The position numbers were made by a program, and so were the translations under genes. Of a stretch of 17,024 bases of DNA, positions 16,660-17,024 are shown piece by piece (within the stretch, counting starts at the first letter, position 1; each line of letters starts with the position of its first letter). Below the pieces are notes generated by a model that did not search any database, was not told where the DNA came from, and worked only from the letters and a program-made list of their open reading frames with translations. The stretch is from GWF2-50-93 sp049297395. GTDB lineage: Bacteria > Verrucomicrobiota > Lentisphaeria > Victivallales > GWF2-50-93. The stretch covers positions 1 through 17,024 of the forward strand of contig JBAQUG010000574.1 of NCBI GenBank assembly GCA_049297395.1, written 5' to 3'.

Positions 16660-17024
16660 TTAACTCATAATTAAGAGTAGCAGCATTCCTGTGATAAAAC
16701 CTATTGAGGCGATGACAGTGAACTTCTTCATGAACCATATGAAGTTGATATTTATAACGCTCATAGCCGCAACTCCTGCTGCGGAACCAATAATGAGCAG
16801 ATTGCCACCATATCCGGTGCAGAAGGCCAGATAGGTCCATACGCAGTGGTCTTTTGGAAATGTCTCGGCCGGGAACATCTTCATCCCAGCTGCCAGGAGG
16901 GGGATGTTGTCTACGATTGCCGACAGTACGCCAAGAATGGCCGTGACAAGGGGAATGCTCATTCCGCTCCGGTCAATATGCTTGGACAATTCTACGAACA
17001 GCCCTATCTCGTTGAGGGCTGCGA
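16660..17024 (-). CDS. nhaD: NhaD-type Na+/H+ antiporter, C-terminal part (5' end outside window)
   Basis: The last 120 residues of an integral membrane antiporter of the ArsB/NhaD (ion transporter) superfamily are present. The markers are ILGVLSAIVDNIPLLAAGM, TYLAFCTGYGGNLLIIGSAAG with the Gly-rich broken helix, then the FIWFMKKF loop and a last hydrophobic helix. The Asp-Asn-Ile-Pro and Gly-Ser-Ala-Ala-Gly motifs are typical of NhaD, which expels Na+ or Li+ in exchange for protons. The frame is open to the window edge (reading AALNEIGLFVEL there), so no start is present; the TTG at 16989 is internal. The stop at 16662-16660 is 12 bases before the ndvB start, which suggests co-transcription. 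Confidence 0.88.
   Translation of the reverse strand, partial: AALNEIGLFVELSKHIDRSGMSIPLVTAILGVLSAIVDNIPLLAAGMKMFPAETFPKDHCVWTYLAFCTGYGGNLLIIGSAAGVAAMSVININFIWFMKKFTVIASIGFITGMLLLLIMS

Noticed and set aside
1..17024. CRISPR array, tRNA, rRNA or complete insertion sequence
   Set aside because: No regularly spaced repeats with unique spacers, no cloverleaf candidates, no rRNA-like stretches and no transposase gene were seen.

Overview
The window reads as a bacterial chromosome segment of moderate G+C content. The lineage cannot be fixed from sequence alone. Two large Ser/Thr kinases that begin with a four-cysteine zinc ribbon and end beyond a single membrane helix are a style I associate with the Planctomycetes-Verrucomicrobia-Lentisphaerae group. 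That placement is an inference, not a demonstration. Shine-Dalgarno signals are mixed: good for the ribbon-helix-helix gene and the 6513 gene, weak for yjbQ, the second kinase and the glucan synthase.

Left edge (1-1182). The first 155 bases hold the start of a minus-strand CopG/ribbon-helix-helix regulator or antitoxin, with its promoter and a palindromic operator candidate. Next comes a gene-poor stretch of decayed and repetitive DNA. It contains a 14-bp perfect hairpin, the C-terminal remnant of an SGNH/GDSL hydrolase, a 111-bp miniature-transposon-like element with flanking direct repeats, a 12-bp AT-rich inverted repeat, three CCCCGAAGT-type direct repeats and a cluster of small hairpins.

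Plus-strand block (1183-5623). A zinc-ribbon Ser/Thr kinase with one membrane helix is followed by a YjbQ/UPF0047 protein and then a second, longer zinc-ribbon Ser/Thr kinase with a coiled-coil extracytoplasmic region. The two kinases are clearly related to each other and probably act as membrane sensors.

Middle (5635-7253). A minus-strand TIM-barrel metal-dependent hydrolase converges on the second kinase. It diverges from a plus-strand gene for an unrecognised membrane-anchored protein.

Right block (7295-17024, all minus strand). This looks like an operon. Its first visible gene is the C-terminal part of an NhaD-type Na+/H+ antiporter. After a 12-base gap comes a 2940-residue cyclic beta-1,2-glucan synthase (NdvB/ChvB type). 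A one-base stop/start overlap then leads into a small membrane-anchored LysM protein whose reading frame is cut by an in-frame TAA between the anchor and the LysM domain. Ion homeostasis plus a periplasmic osmoregulated glucan suggests a salt or osmotic adaptation locus (inference). I did not find a clearly new system. The best leads are the interrupted LysM partner of the glucan synthase, the paired zinc-ribbon kinases around yjbQ, and the ribbon-helix-helix gene with its operator.
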